DNA of 27,049 nucleotides from CAZJYC01 sp964550165 (GTDB lineage: Bacteria; Acidobacteriota; Aminicenantia; Aminicenantales; Aminicenantaceae): NCBI GenBank assembly GCA_964550165.1, contig CAZJYC010000032.1, positions 1 to 27,049 on the forward strand. The letters are read 5' to 3'. Shown here in pieces: positions 7,731 through 14,777 of the stretch (position 1 is the stretch's first letter; each line of letters starts with the position of its first letter). Made by a program: the position numbers and the translations under genes. The notes beneath the pieces were generated by a model. It had not been told where the DNA came from, did no database searches, and saw only the letters and a program-made list of their open reading frames with translations.

Positions 7731-9020
7731 TTAGTGCACACCGGCTTTCTTCAGAATCTCATCATACAGCTTCGATTTGAGCTGGTAGTTTCCTTTGGTG
7801 ACAACTTCGTCTCCCTCCTGGATTCCTCGAAGAATTTCCACAAAGCTCCCTTCTCTGATTCCCGTTTCTACGACGAGGGGGTAATATTTTCCTCCTCTTT
7901 TAATAAAGACAATCTTCTCATCTTTGTCGTCTAAAATAGCCTCTTCAGGCAAAGCCAGAGCTTCGCTCTGACGGTTCAGGAATATTTTCATGTCCGCAAA
8001 CATCCCCGGCTTGAGCTTGTATTTCCTGTTTTCCACCTCTGTTCGGACAGTGATGGTGCGCGTCTCTTCTTTTAGAACATCGCCGATATAACAGATTTTT
8101 CCCATGAAAGTCTCTCCGGGATAGGCGGGAACAGAGATTTCCACATCTTGATTGATTTTTGTCTTGGCTATGTCTTTTTCGTAAATTTCCGCGTCGATGC
8201 AGAGGACAGTCGGGTCCATTATGGTTATGATTTCTGTCCCCTGGTCCACCATGGCTCCCAAGACCGCGTTATGGGAGGTGACTTTTCCGGCGATCGGAGC
8301 AAAGAGAGTGATGATGGGGTTTATCTGGTGAGTTTCAGAAATTTCTTTAACTTGCTCCTCGGTAAATCCCAGGACGTGGAGTTTTTTATGGGCCGCGTCC
8401 AGGCTGGCTTCGGCTATCTTCAAATCAGCTTCAGCGGCCAGAAGATTCTTTTTGGCTCCTACGCCGCTGTCATAGAGTCTTTTCTCTCTTTCAAAATTGA
8501 CTTTCGCCAGTTCATAGTCGGCCTTGGCTTTGTAGAATTCAGACTTGGCCGTGCCCACCTCTTCGCTCTGGAGAGTGACGAGCTTCTGCGCTGGCTTAAT
8601 CCAGTCACCTATGTTGACATGGATTTCGGAAATTCTCGCCGGAAACGCATAGCTGACGATTGCCTTTTTCAGGGGATGCGCCAGAACTTTTCCCATGGCC
8701 GCCAGCTGAGATCGCAAAGGCCTGAGAGAAGCTTTCACCGTTTCGATTTCTATCGCCGCCTTTTCTTCTCTTGATAGTTCAATGACATCATCTGTGCTCC
8801 ATGCTCTGCGGGCTCTTCTTCCTAAGGCCTGCTGGGGATAATCCCTTCCCAGGGCCTGCTGTCTTCTTCTCTGAGTCCCACGGAACTCCTTGGAGGGAGC
8901 TGTTTGTTCTTGTGCCAGCTCTCTGTCCGCTGTTTCTTCGTGAATGCTCGCTTTTTTGCAGGACGTTCCTATAAAAAGCAATGAAGCGACAAGAAAAAGG
9001 CGAATATACTTTTTTCTCAT
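7731..9020 (-). CDS. RND periplasmic adaptor lipoprotein (CusB/CzcB-like, HlyD family)
   Basis: A 429-residue membrane fusion protein. The N-terminus is a lipoprotein signal (MRKK, hydrophobic stretch, then GTSC with Cys21 as the probable lipidated residue), followed by a low-complexity Gln/Arg/Ala-rich linker to about residue 75. After that come the barrel-sandwich (lipoyl-like) half motif, an alpha-helical hairpin at roughly 150-215, the second lipoyl half and beta-barrel domains. It bridges the inner-membrane RND pump and the outer-membrane factor. Its ATG overlaps the stop of the upstream TolC-type gene by 4 bp (ATGA), so translation is coupled. The adaptor and pump genes are unusually separated by the repeat at 7543-7691. 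The linker is atypically long. Confidence 0.88.
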   Translation of the reverse strand: MRKKYIRLFLVASLLFIGTSCKKASIHEETADRELAQEQTAPSKEFRGTQRRRQQALGRDYPQQALGRRARRAWSTDDVIELSREEKAAIEIETVKASLRPLRSQLAAMGKVLAHPLKKAIVSYAFPARISEIHVNIGDWIKPAQKLVTLQSEEVGTAKSEFYKAKADYELAKVNFEREKRLYDSGVGAKKNLLAAEADLKIAEASLDAAHKKLHVLGFTEEQVKEISETHQINPIITLFAPIAGKVTSHNAVLGAMVDQGTEIITIMDPTVLCIDAEIYEKDIAKTKINQDVEISVPAYPGETFMGKICYIGDVLKEETRTITVRTEVENRKYKLKPGMFADMKIFLNRQSEALALPEEAILDDKDEKIVFIKRGGKYYPLVVETGIREGSFVEILRGIQEGDEVVTKGNYQLKSKLYDEILKKAGVH

Positions 9021-10276
9021 CGTGATTCTCCTTCAAGGCTCTGGCCGATAGACTTCTCCAAAGCAGCCAAAGCCGTATCATAATTGAAAAGGGCGTCGGC
9101 GTAAGATTTTCTGGTTTCGATCAGTGTGCGACGGGCTTCGATCAGCTCTATTCCGCCGATCTCTCCTTCCTGGAAGCTGAAAAGAAACATCTTGTAGACT
9201 TCCTCTGCCTGGGCAAGCATTTCCTCCTCGAAAAGCTGAATCTGATTCTGGGCGGTCAAGGCATTTGTGCACGCCTCTTCCACTTCAAGGCTAATGGCGT
9301 TTCTCAGGTGCTCTGCTTCTCTTTTCAGGGCTTCAATACTCGCTCGAGCCTCGGCAATTTCTCCTTTTTTGGGCTGCCAGAAAAAGAGGGGGATGGGAAA
9401 GGAAAGGGTAAAATCCCAGGTTGTCCCCTCGCCCTCTATCCAGTGCTTAGAGACGCCCAGATCGAAGTCAGGAAGATAGCTTAAATAGCCCTGGGTCCTT
9501 TTGAGACCCTCTTTTTCCAGGGAAAGGTCTATTCTTTTAATTTCCGGGCGAAAAGCCAACGCCCTTTGAATTAATTCCTCAGCGTTGAGAGGGACTGAGG
9601 TTTTCTTCAATTGTCCAGCGATTTCCAGAGGAGCATATTTTTTTCTGGCTGTTAGAAAATTCAGCATAGCTTTTGCCAGCCTCACCTCATTCGCCGCAGC
9701 CTTGACCTCATTGCCCGCCTTTGCGGCCTCAATGCGGGCTCTGAGGACTTCGACCCGAGCCACGTCGCCAGCCTCATACTTGACCTCAGCCTTTTTGAGA
9801 AAATCCTGAGTCAACTCCAGATTCTGTTCAGCATATTTGAGTTTCTCCTGGGCAAGAAGAAGGCCGTAGAAGGCTTGCTTAACCTGGAAAACGATATCGA
9901 GCTTCAACAGCTCCATGTCTTGCACGATTTCCTCTGATTCCCTGGAAGCGATTTTTCCCCTGAGAAGCCTTTTTCCCGGAAAATCAAAACTCCAGCTTCC
10001 TCCGACGTAGGATTCAGCGGATTCTTTGAAATTGATGAATCCGGGCTGCAAATCCGAGTCGAAATCTATGGAGGGTTGGGAAAATGCCTTGGCCTGGCTG
10101 ATGCGGGCCAAAGAAGCCCTGTATTGTTCGCGGGAAGAGAGAATAAGAGGATTTTGTTGAAGGGCAAGGGAAATGCATTGCTCGAGGGTGAAAGCGTTCT
10201 TGTTTTCTGCCTGTCCCCACAAACAAGAGGCGCATAAAAATGTAATGAGCAGGATTTGCATTTTTTTTCTCATCAT
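9017..10276 (-). CDS. TolC-family outer-membrane efflux protein
   Basis: A 419-residue outer-membrane factor with two repeated halves of long amphipathic, heptad-like helices, as in TolC/CusC. The signal peptide is residues 1 to about 23 and contains an ASC-type sequence that could be either a plain signal or a lipobox. The mature part opens with FTLEQCISLALQQNP, the characteristic first helix. A strong GAGGAGGT precedes two adjacent ATG codons at 10276 and 10273; the second has the better 7-nt spacing. The gene overlaps the adaptor gene and follows the CxxCH small protein by 65 bp, forming one operon. It is the exit duct of the tripartite metal-type pump. Confidence 0.88.
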   Translation of the reverse strand: MMRKKMQILLITFLCASCLWGQAENKNAFTLEQCISLALQQNPLILSSREQYRASLARISQAKAFSQPSIDFDSDLQPGFINFKESAESYVGGSWSFDFPGKRLLRGKIASRESEEIVQDMELLKLDIVFQVKQAFYGLLLAQEKLKYAEQNLELTQDFLKKAEVKYEAGDVARVEVLRARIEAAKAGNEVKAAANEVRLAKAMLNFLTARKKYAPLEIAGQLKKTSVPLNAEELIQRALAFRPEIKRIDLSLEKEGLKRTQGYLSYLPDFDLGVSKHWIEGEGTTWDFTLSFPIPLFFWQPKKGEIAEARASIEALKREAEHLRNAISLEVEEACTNALTAQNQIQLFEEEMLAQAEEVYKMFLFSFQEGEIGGIELIEARRTLIETRKSYADALFNYDTALAALEKSIGQSLEGESR

Positions 10277-10341
10277 CTGACCTCCTCAGAATGTTCAAAG
10301 CACTGAAAAGAAGAGTATCCTGAGACGGAGAAAATAAGAGA

Positions 10342-10617
10342 TTAGGTTTGAGGAGGGGAGCGCGAGTTGAGGTCGGCAAAAAATATTTGCCAGTAATGGA
10401 TGGACTCGAACGTTTTCATTATTCCCAGAAAAGATAGTAAAGGAGGATGGTAGAAATTGATCTGGGCTGTGCTCAGCGTCGAGCTCTGAAAATGGCAGGC
10501 CGGGCAAAAATGATTGTCACGGATGTTTTTTTCGGTGTGAAAGAAATTGATGAATAAAGTTAAGACTAAAAGGGTGAAGAGAGAGATAAAGCTGAAGGAC
10601 TTATATGGCTTTCTCAT
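10342..10617 (-). CDS. Small signal-anchored CxxCH protein heading the efflux operon
   Basis: A 91-residue protein of unknown function. Basic residues at 2-6 and a hydrophobic helix at about 9-26 suggest an N-terminal signal or anchor with the rest in the periplasm. The sequence CPACH at 38-42 fits both the CxxCH haem-c attachment motif and a Cys/His metal ligand set. The C-terminus is SRSPPQT; similar short proteins with a Cys motif and Pro-rich end are, from memory, sometimes seen at the front of RND metal-efflux operons. I chose the ATG at 10617 (the preceding TTG is possible). The ribosome site is only GAAGAAG, and the promoter at 10631-10660 would start transcription about 7 nt upstream. 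It is the first gene of the operon with TolC, adaptor and RND. Confidence 0.65.
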   Translation of the reverse strand: MRKPYKSFSFISLFTLLVLTLFINFFHTEKNIRDNHFCPACHFQSSTLSTAQINFYHPPLLSFLGIMKTFESIHYWQIFFADLNSRSPPQT

Positions 10618-10630
10618 CAAAACTTCTTCA

Positions 10631-10660
10631 TTTATAAAAGAAAAAAGAGATGAAAGTCAA
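10631..10660 (-). promoter_or_regulatory. sigma70-type promoter of the metal-efflux operon
   Basis: On the minus strand TTGACT (10660-10655) is followed after 18 bp by TATAAA (10636-10631), or after 17 bp by TTATAA. Both boxes are close to consensus. The predicted transcription start is near 10624, only about 7 nt before the ATG at 10617, giving an almost leaderless message. I see no clear operator palindrome overlapping it. Confidence 0.6.
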
Positions 10661-10778
10661 TTCTTCTTTAAAAAAGCTTTGCAGGCACCTTTTTCCCGTG
10701 AAGGCAGATGATGATAAAAGCAAACTTGAACAGAGCCGGTTTCCATCCCTCCTCGCCAAAGACCTTTCCCCCGCCGCC

Positions 10779-10863
10779 ATGGTTTCGGAGGCGCAGAAAC
10801 CACTGCCTCCCTTCCTTCACTCTATCCAATCTCTTTTCTCATCATGGGCAAAAAGATGCTTCC
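10779..10863. repeat. Dispersed ~85-bp repeat, copy 2
   Basis: This is the second copy of the element at 16-100. In this copy the first half can form a stronger structure: GGAGGC with GCCTCC (6 bp), and GGTTTC with GAAACC interleaved with it, a pattern that would be an H-type pseudoknot. It lies between the convergent-to-operon end of btuB (stop at 10927-10929) and the efflux promoter, in the same plus-strand orientation as copy 1. The rest of the 10661-10926 gap shows nothing else recognisable. Confidence 0.75.
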
Positions 10864-10926
10864 AAACATTTTTTCTTGACGGTAGAAAATGTTATGGTTC
10901 AAGAATTTTGAGCGCTCCTGCCAAGC

Positions 10927-12861
10927 CTAAAAGAGAAGGTTCACTCCTGCGTAGGCGGAAAACCCCGGCGTCCCGTAGCCTTTAACGACTTCATATGTCT
11001 CGTTGGAGATATTGTCCAAGCGGCAGAAGACCTGAATGTTAGGGGAAAACTGGAAGGATATTGAAGCATTAACAAGGGTGTAAGCAGGAAGCGTGACCGG
11101 CCCGGGATATAAGAAATCTTTTCTTTGTCCGACATACAGCAAGGAGATGTTGAAGTCGAGTCTTTCTTTGAAGCTGTAGTTGAGGCCTGCCGAATATTTT
11201 TCTTTTGGCCTTCTCAGGAGAGCCTCGCCCGTGACTTTATTCTTCGCATCGGTGCGGGTGTAATTCAGGTTGAGAAAAAGACTGCGATAGGGACGGGCCT
11301 GAATAAAAAATTCCCAGCCTTTGGATTCTGCCTTTCCGATATTCACGAATCCTTTGATCCAATCAAAATTGATAAGGTCTTTAAATTCATTGAGAAAATA
11401 AGTCCAACCCAAAAAAATTCTTCCTTGCCAAAAGCTCTGCTCGAAGCCAAAATCCAGGGCCACAGACCTCTCTGGCTTTAAAGCTCTGTTTCCAATTGGC
11501 CCCCACCCCCATTGCGTTCGGGGAGCATAGAGCTGGTACAAAGAAGGAGATTTAAAGCCTGTTCCGAAGGTCGCCTTGAGTTTTGTTTGTGTTTTTTCGA
11601 TGAAATAGGCCGGGCCGAGACGAAAAGTCAGCGCTGAGCCAAACTGGCTGTGGCTGTCGAGTCGGGCTCCTGCGGTGGCGAAAAATCGGCCGGCGACTCT
11701 GAGCTGGTCCTGGAGAAAAAATCCTGTTGTTCGGGCCTGCCTCCGCGGAAAAAAGCTCGGGGAGGAGCCCCAGGCGCCCTCAAACAGGTATTCCGACTTT
11801 CCCTCTTCCTGCTGATAATCCATGCCGAACGTCAGAGTGTTCGTCTCGTGAAGGAAAAAGTTGTTCTGCCAGTCCACGCTGAACAGCCTGGATTTGAAGA
11901 AGCCCTTTTCTGACTCAAAAGGGTGGGCTTCGTCGGTCAGGTTTTCGTGGCGGCGGTCGTAATCGACAAGAGACGCACTGAGCTTCTGTTCCCAGCGGTT
12001 TTTGAGAAAAAGCCCCCGAACCTGGCCTTTGAAGAAGAGCGCATCATAGTTCTGAGTGTTGTTCGGGTCGTCGCCAGAGCGGCCTCCAAAATTGTCAATT
12101 TCTGTTTCTGTCTTCAAGCTTCTCAGGATGAAATCAAGCTCGAGGTTTTCCAGAAGCTGAAAACCCAGTCTTCCGGAAAGGGAAAGATTCCGGTAACCAT
12201 CTTTTTCTTCGTTCTCGTAGAGCTTGCTGGCCGCAGAGAAGCCCTGGGTTTGAAGATGAGATAACCCAAAGGAATAGTTGATCTTATCCGAGCCGCCGCT
12301 CATTCCTGCGCTGGCGGAAAGAGTTCTGTAGGAGCCGCCATAAGTTGAAAGATGAAGCTGAGGGGTTCCTCGTCCTTTCTGGGTGATGATGTTGATCACC
12401 CCGCCCAGGGCGTCTGAGCCGTAGAGGGTGCTCTGCGGTCCGCGGAGAACCTCGATGCGGTCAATATCGTCAAGAGTTAGATGAGCAAGGTCAAAAGAGC
12501 GGGAGGGGGAGATGGGATCATTCAGTTCGATCCCGTCTACCATCACCAGCGTATGCTCAGAATTGGCTCCCCTGAGGAAAACAGAGGCCGAGCTCCCTTT
12601 GGGGCCGTTCTGGAGGATAAAGACGCCCAAGACCTCCTCCAGAGCTTCGAGAACAGAGGTTTTTCTGGTTCGCTCAAAATCTTCTCTGGTGATGACTGTG
12701 ACCGAACTCGCCACCTCTCTGGACGGCGTCTCAAGCCGAGTCGCTGTGACAACGACCTCGTGCTGGAGGTCAGGCTTCTGTTTTTCTTCGCATTCTTGCG
12801 AGAAAAGACTGAGAGACGGGAATGTCGCGATGAGGACAAAGCAAAGGGCTTTTTTCAACAT
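10927..12861 (-). CDS. btuB: TonB-dependent vitamin B12 receptor (BtuB-like)
   Basis: A 644-residue outer-membrane receptor. The signal peptide covers residues 1 to about 21. A TonB-box-like stretch (EVVVTATR) follows, then the plug domain (about 45-160) with the usual VxLRGxxSxHTLVMVDGIELND and VLRGPQSTLYGSDALGGVINI-type motifs. The 22-strand barrel ends in a terminal Phe, as in most outer-membrane barrels. I moved the start to the ATG at 12861, which has AAGGAG with a 6-nt spacer and a proper signal sequence; the frame stays open 24 codons further. A cobalamin riboswitch and a promoter directly upstream show that B12 represses it and identify the cargo as a corrinoid. No BtuCDF or TonB genes are in the window. 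Confidence 0.93.
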   Translation of the reverse strand: MLKKALCFVLIATFPSLSLFSQECEEKQKPDLQHEVVVTATRLETPSREVASSVTVITREDFERTRKTSVLEALEEVLGVFILQNGPKGSSASVFLRGANSEHTLVMVDGIELNDPISPSRSFDLAHLTLDDIDRIEVLRGPQSTLYGSDALGGVINIITQKGRGTPQLHLSTYGGSYRTLSASAGMSGGSDKINYSFGLSHLQTQGFSAASKLYENEEKDGYRNLSLSGRLGFQLLENLELDFILRSLKTETEIDNFGGRSGDDPNNTQNYDALFFKGQVRGLFLKNRWEQKLSASLVDYDRRHENLTDEAHPFESEKGFFKSRLFSVDWQNNFFLHETNTLTFGMDYQQEEGKSEYLFEGAWGSSPSFFPRRQARTTGFFLQDQLRVAGRFFATAGARLDSHSQFGSALTFRLGPAYFIEKTQTKLKATFGTGFKSPSLYQLYAPRTQWGWGPIGNRALKPERSVALDFGFEQSFWQGRIFLGWTYFLNEFKDLINFDWIKGFVNIGKAESKGWEFFIQARPYRSLFLNLNYTRTDAKNKVTGEALLRRPKEKYSAGLNYSFKERLDFNISLLYVGQRKDFLYPGPVTLPAYTLVNASISFQFSPNIQVFCRLDNISNETYEVVKGYGTPGFSAYAGVNLLF

Positions 12862-12976
12862 TTTTTCTCCTTTTTGCCCCCGCTTTGTGCCCGGAGCAAA
12901 GAAGCTTGACCTTGCTTCTTCCCGGGGAGCCAAGCAAAAAAAATCAACCCTACCTTCCTCCCGAAGATGGGCCTGA

Positions 12977-13128
12977 GGCTTAAAGGAGGTCTCCTGGCTC
13001 TCGGATCGGCCTACTTCCAGGCCTTCCCGTCCTCTCCAGCGAGGACAGTGGCGTGCTCTGGGTTCGTCCCCGATTACAGTAGCGGGGGCTGCGTCCGTTT
13101 CTCACGGACTTCCCTTTCCTTTAAACCC
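12977..13128 (-). promoter_or_regulatory. Cobalamin (AdoCbl-type) riboswitch controlling btuB
   Basis: The minus strand carries the classic core: GGGAAG, then GTCCGTGAGAAACGGAC, then GCAGCCCCCGCTACTGTA, and finally the B12 box AGCCAGGAGACC (13000-12989). Internal stems such as GTCCTCGCTGGAGAGGAC and GGCCTGGAAGTAGGCC are visible. P1 is formed by GGGTTTAAAGG (13128-13118) and CCTTTAAGCC (12986-12977). The 115 nt between P1 and the btuB ATG contain a run of eight T but no strong terminator hairpin before it. Regulation by ribosome-site sequestration is as likely as by termination. Confidence 0.95.
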
Positions 13129-13162
13129 GAATATCGATTGTCAAAGAAAGAAGTCTGCTTTA

Positions 13163-13191
13163 ATTTAATTCAGCATTTTGTCTCTTGTCAA
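13163..13191 (-). promoter_or_regulatory. sigma70-type promoter of the btuB leader
   Basis: On the minus strand TTGACA (13191-13186) and TTAAAT (13168-13163) are separated by exactly 17 bp. The predicted start near 13156 lies about 28 nt before the riboswitch P1 stem, as expected for a riboswitch leader. The box sits about 20 bp from the end of the palindromic element at 13212-13463. Confidence 0.6.
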
Positions 13192-13211
13192 GTTAATCAT
13201 CAAGAATGTAA

Positions 13212-13463
13212 GCATCCCAAATTCGGTGATTCGAAGAGATTTTGGGAATAGCCTCGCTCCCCTTCGGATTTTTAACGCCATTCTCCGTTCGCTCTTCCCG
13301 GCGGCTGCGTAACTCGCTCCGCTCAGACATACTCGCCGCCCGACTCCGTCGGGTTCCCTCGAAGAGCGAACTCCGAAGGCTAAATCCTCAATGGTCGCTG
13401 CGGCTATCTCCCAAAATCTTTGGATATTCAGGGAGCAATCTTTTATCACGGAATTTGGGATGC
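13212..13463. repeat. MITE-like 252-bp palindromic element
   Basis: The ends are 19-bp inverted repeats with one mismatch (GCATCCCAAATTCGGTGAT at 13212-13230; partner at 13445-13463). A second inverted pair lies inside (AGATTTTGGGAATAGCC at 13237-13253; partner at 13402-13419, one gap). A third pair around GTTCGCTCTTC (near 13286 and 13370) leads to a GC-rich centre. Folded, it would be a long branched hairpin. It has no convincing coding frame and no obvious target duplication. I infer a non-autonomous mobile or REP-like unit; no transposase gene is in the window. Confidence 0.7.
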
Positions 13464-14104
13464 ATCCATAAAGAATAGCAAAATAACCAAGAGATTTCTT
13501 TCTGTCGTTGATGCTCAAACCAATAAAATTGAGACATGTTTTTTGCCCTTCGTTATTCACGATTCAAAAGAGGGTGAATCAAGTGCGTTTTAGGCAGTGA
13601 TTTAAGGCTGACCATTCTCCGCTAGCACGAGCGCCTCAAACGGTTGAATCAATCTCATTGAAGGATTAACTGGAAGAATTAAAGAGAACAGGCTGTCCCT
13701 TTCACCGTAGGAAAGTGGACAACCTGCTAAAGGGGATGGATCAGTAAGTAAAGGGATTTATCTGAAACTCCCTTAAAGTAGGAGGGGTAAAAAGGAGGTG
13801 CGCTCTCTTGTTCGGCTCTCTCAGCCTGCTCATCTTTTCTCTCCATTTATATATACGAGTGAGCGGCAAAAAGAGTTGCTAATTTTTTTTGATTCTCAGC
13901 AGATTTCAAAAAGTTTTTGGAGAGGGGAAGGAAAGAATATCTAAAATTTGACTAAGAAAAATGTCTAATATAAGTGTCTTGTACAGAAAAAGCCCTTTGA
14001 TTTATTAAGTTTTTATCCCCCCTTGAAATCAACATTAAAATTATATCACAAAAAAATTTTAAAATGCAACAAATATTTTCTAATTCTTTAAAATTCGCCT
14101 TTTC
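13464..14104. other. Non-coding stretch with a strong stem-loop at 13689-13726
   Basis: I find no convincing gene here. The best structure is a 14-bp hairpin: CAGG, a mismatch, TGTCC, CTTTC, a 7-nt loop, then GAAAG, one bulged T, GGACA, a mismatch, and CCTG. About 25 bp later AAGGG (13751-13755) can pair with CCCTT (13770-13774), competing with CTCC/GGAG just after. GGAGGTG at 13794-13800 resembles a ribosome site, but only a 48-codon frame without recognisable features follows. The last 200 bp are very AT-rich. This could be an unknown small RNA or decayed mobile DNA. Confidence 0.4.
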
Positions 14105-14117
14105 GGCTGCTCTGTGA

Positions 14118-14184
14118 CACGAATTTCCCCTAAAATGAGGCCTTTTTTGCAGTTTTTTCGTTATAATGAACTTTTTTAGCCGTT
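14118..14184. repeat. AT-rich promoter-proximal repeat, copy A
   Basis: About 88% identical to 21306-21371 (seven mismatches and one gap in 67 columns). Weaker similarity extends about 30 bp to the left. The perfectly shared core includes TTTGCAGTTTTTTCG and TTATAATGA. Two TATAATGAG-like boxes (14131-14139 and 14162-14170) are spaced 31 bp apart, the same spacing as in copy B. A consensus promoter begins 61 bp downstream. Confidence 0.7.
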
Positions 14185-14244
14185 CTACGCGCTTATGGGG
14201 GCCACGCGGCATCAACGAGATATCCCCCCGCTCTCAAGCCGTCG

Positions 14245-14273
14245 TTGACATCTTTTTTATCATGATTTATATT
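14245..14273 (+). promoter_or_regulatory. Near-consensus sigma70-type promoter
   Basis: TTGACA (14245-14250), a 17-bp spacer and TATATT (14268-14273). The expected start of transcription is about 14280. It faces the small membrane protein frame beginning at 14290 and, further on, the large propeller gene at 14778. It may drive both. Confidence 0.6.
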
Positions 14274-14289
14274 TCCCCACGATGGTTGG

Positions 14290-14673
14290 ATGGGAAAATC
14301 GACACCAAAAGGCTCGCTCGGCCACCAGAACCGAAAATCATTTCTTTTTTTTCTTAATGTGTTAAGATTAGGGAAAAAAAGATTTGAGGGAGATAATCTC
14401 TTAGGGAATAAAGAGACCTTGAAAGCGAGAAAGATCAATCTTATAGTGAGCATAATTTTAACAGTTGTCTGGATAGCGCTTGCGATTTTTTCCTGGATCT
14501 CAGATAGAAGTCCTGTGTTGATATGGATATTTTCCTGGGGAGCAGTCATGAGCATCTTCTTTGTGATAGTGGATCTGCCAAAGCCTCACTTGAGCCCAAA
14601 ATCTATAAAAATAGCTAAAATTATTTTGGTGGCCATTTATATAATTGTAATTGCTGTTTTTGTATTTGCTTAG
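14290..14673 (+). CDS. Small predicted membrane protein, function unknown
   Basis: I do not recognise this protein. The frame is open for 127 codons from the ATG at 14290. The part that looks like real protein starts around residue 44: KARKIN, then three hydrophobic helices (about 51-69, 75-93, 107-126), consistent with a three-TM inner-membrane protein. The N-terminal 40 residues are basic and unstructured, so a later start is plausible: the TTG at 14419 with AAAGAG before it (84 residues), or the GTG at 14359. The consensus promoter at 14245-14273 shows that the region is probably transcribed. From the first ATG the message would be almost leaderless. The gene ends 104 bp before the propeller gene. 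Confidence 0.5.
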   Translation: MGKSTPKGSLGHQNRKSFLFFLNVLRLGKKRFEGDNLLGNKETLKARKINLIVSIILTVVWIALAIFSWISDRSPVLIWIFSWGAVMSIFFVIVDLPKPHLSPKSIKIAKIILVAIYIIVIAVFVFA

Positions 14674-14777
14674 CCCAAACCGTTAAAAATCAGTCCAAAG
14701 CCATTTTCAGGAATGGTCAGGTTTTTGTTTTTCAATTTAATTCAAGGCCCTATTCTTCGGGCCAAAGGAGGAACTTG

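Noticed and set aside
8148..8774. A 208-codon plus-strand frame
   Set aside because: Antisense to the well-supported adaptor gene; no start signal and no protein-like pattern.
13165..13560. A 131-codon minus-strand frame
   Set aside because: It runs through the MITE-like palindromic element and the btuB promoter region, and its composition reflects the inverted repeats.
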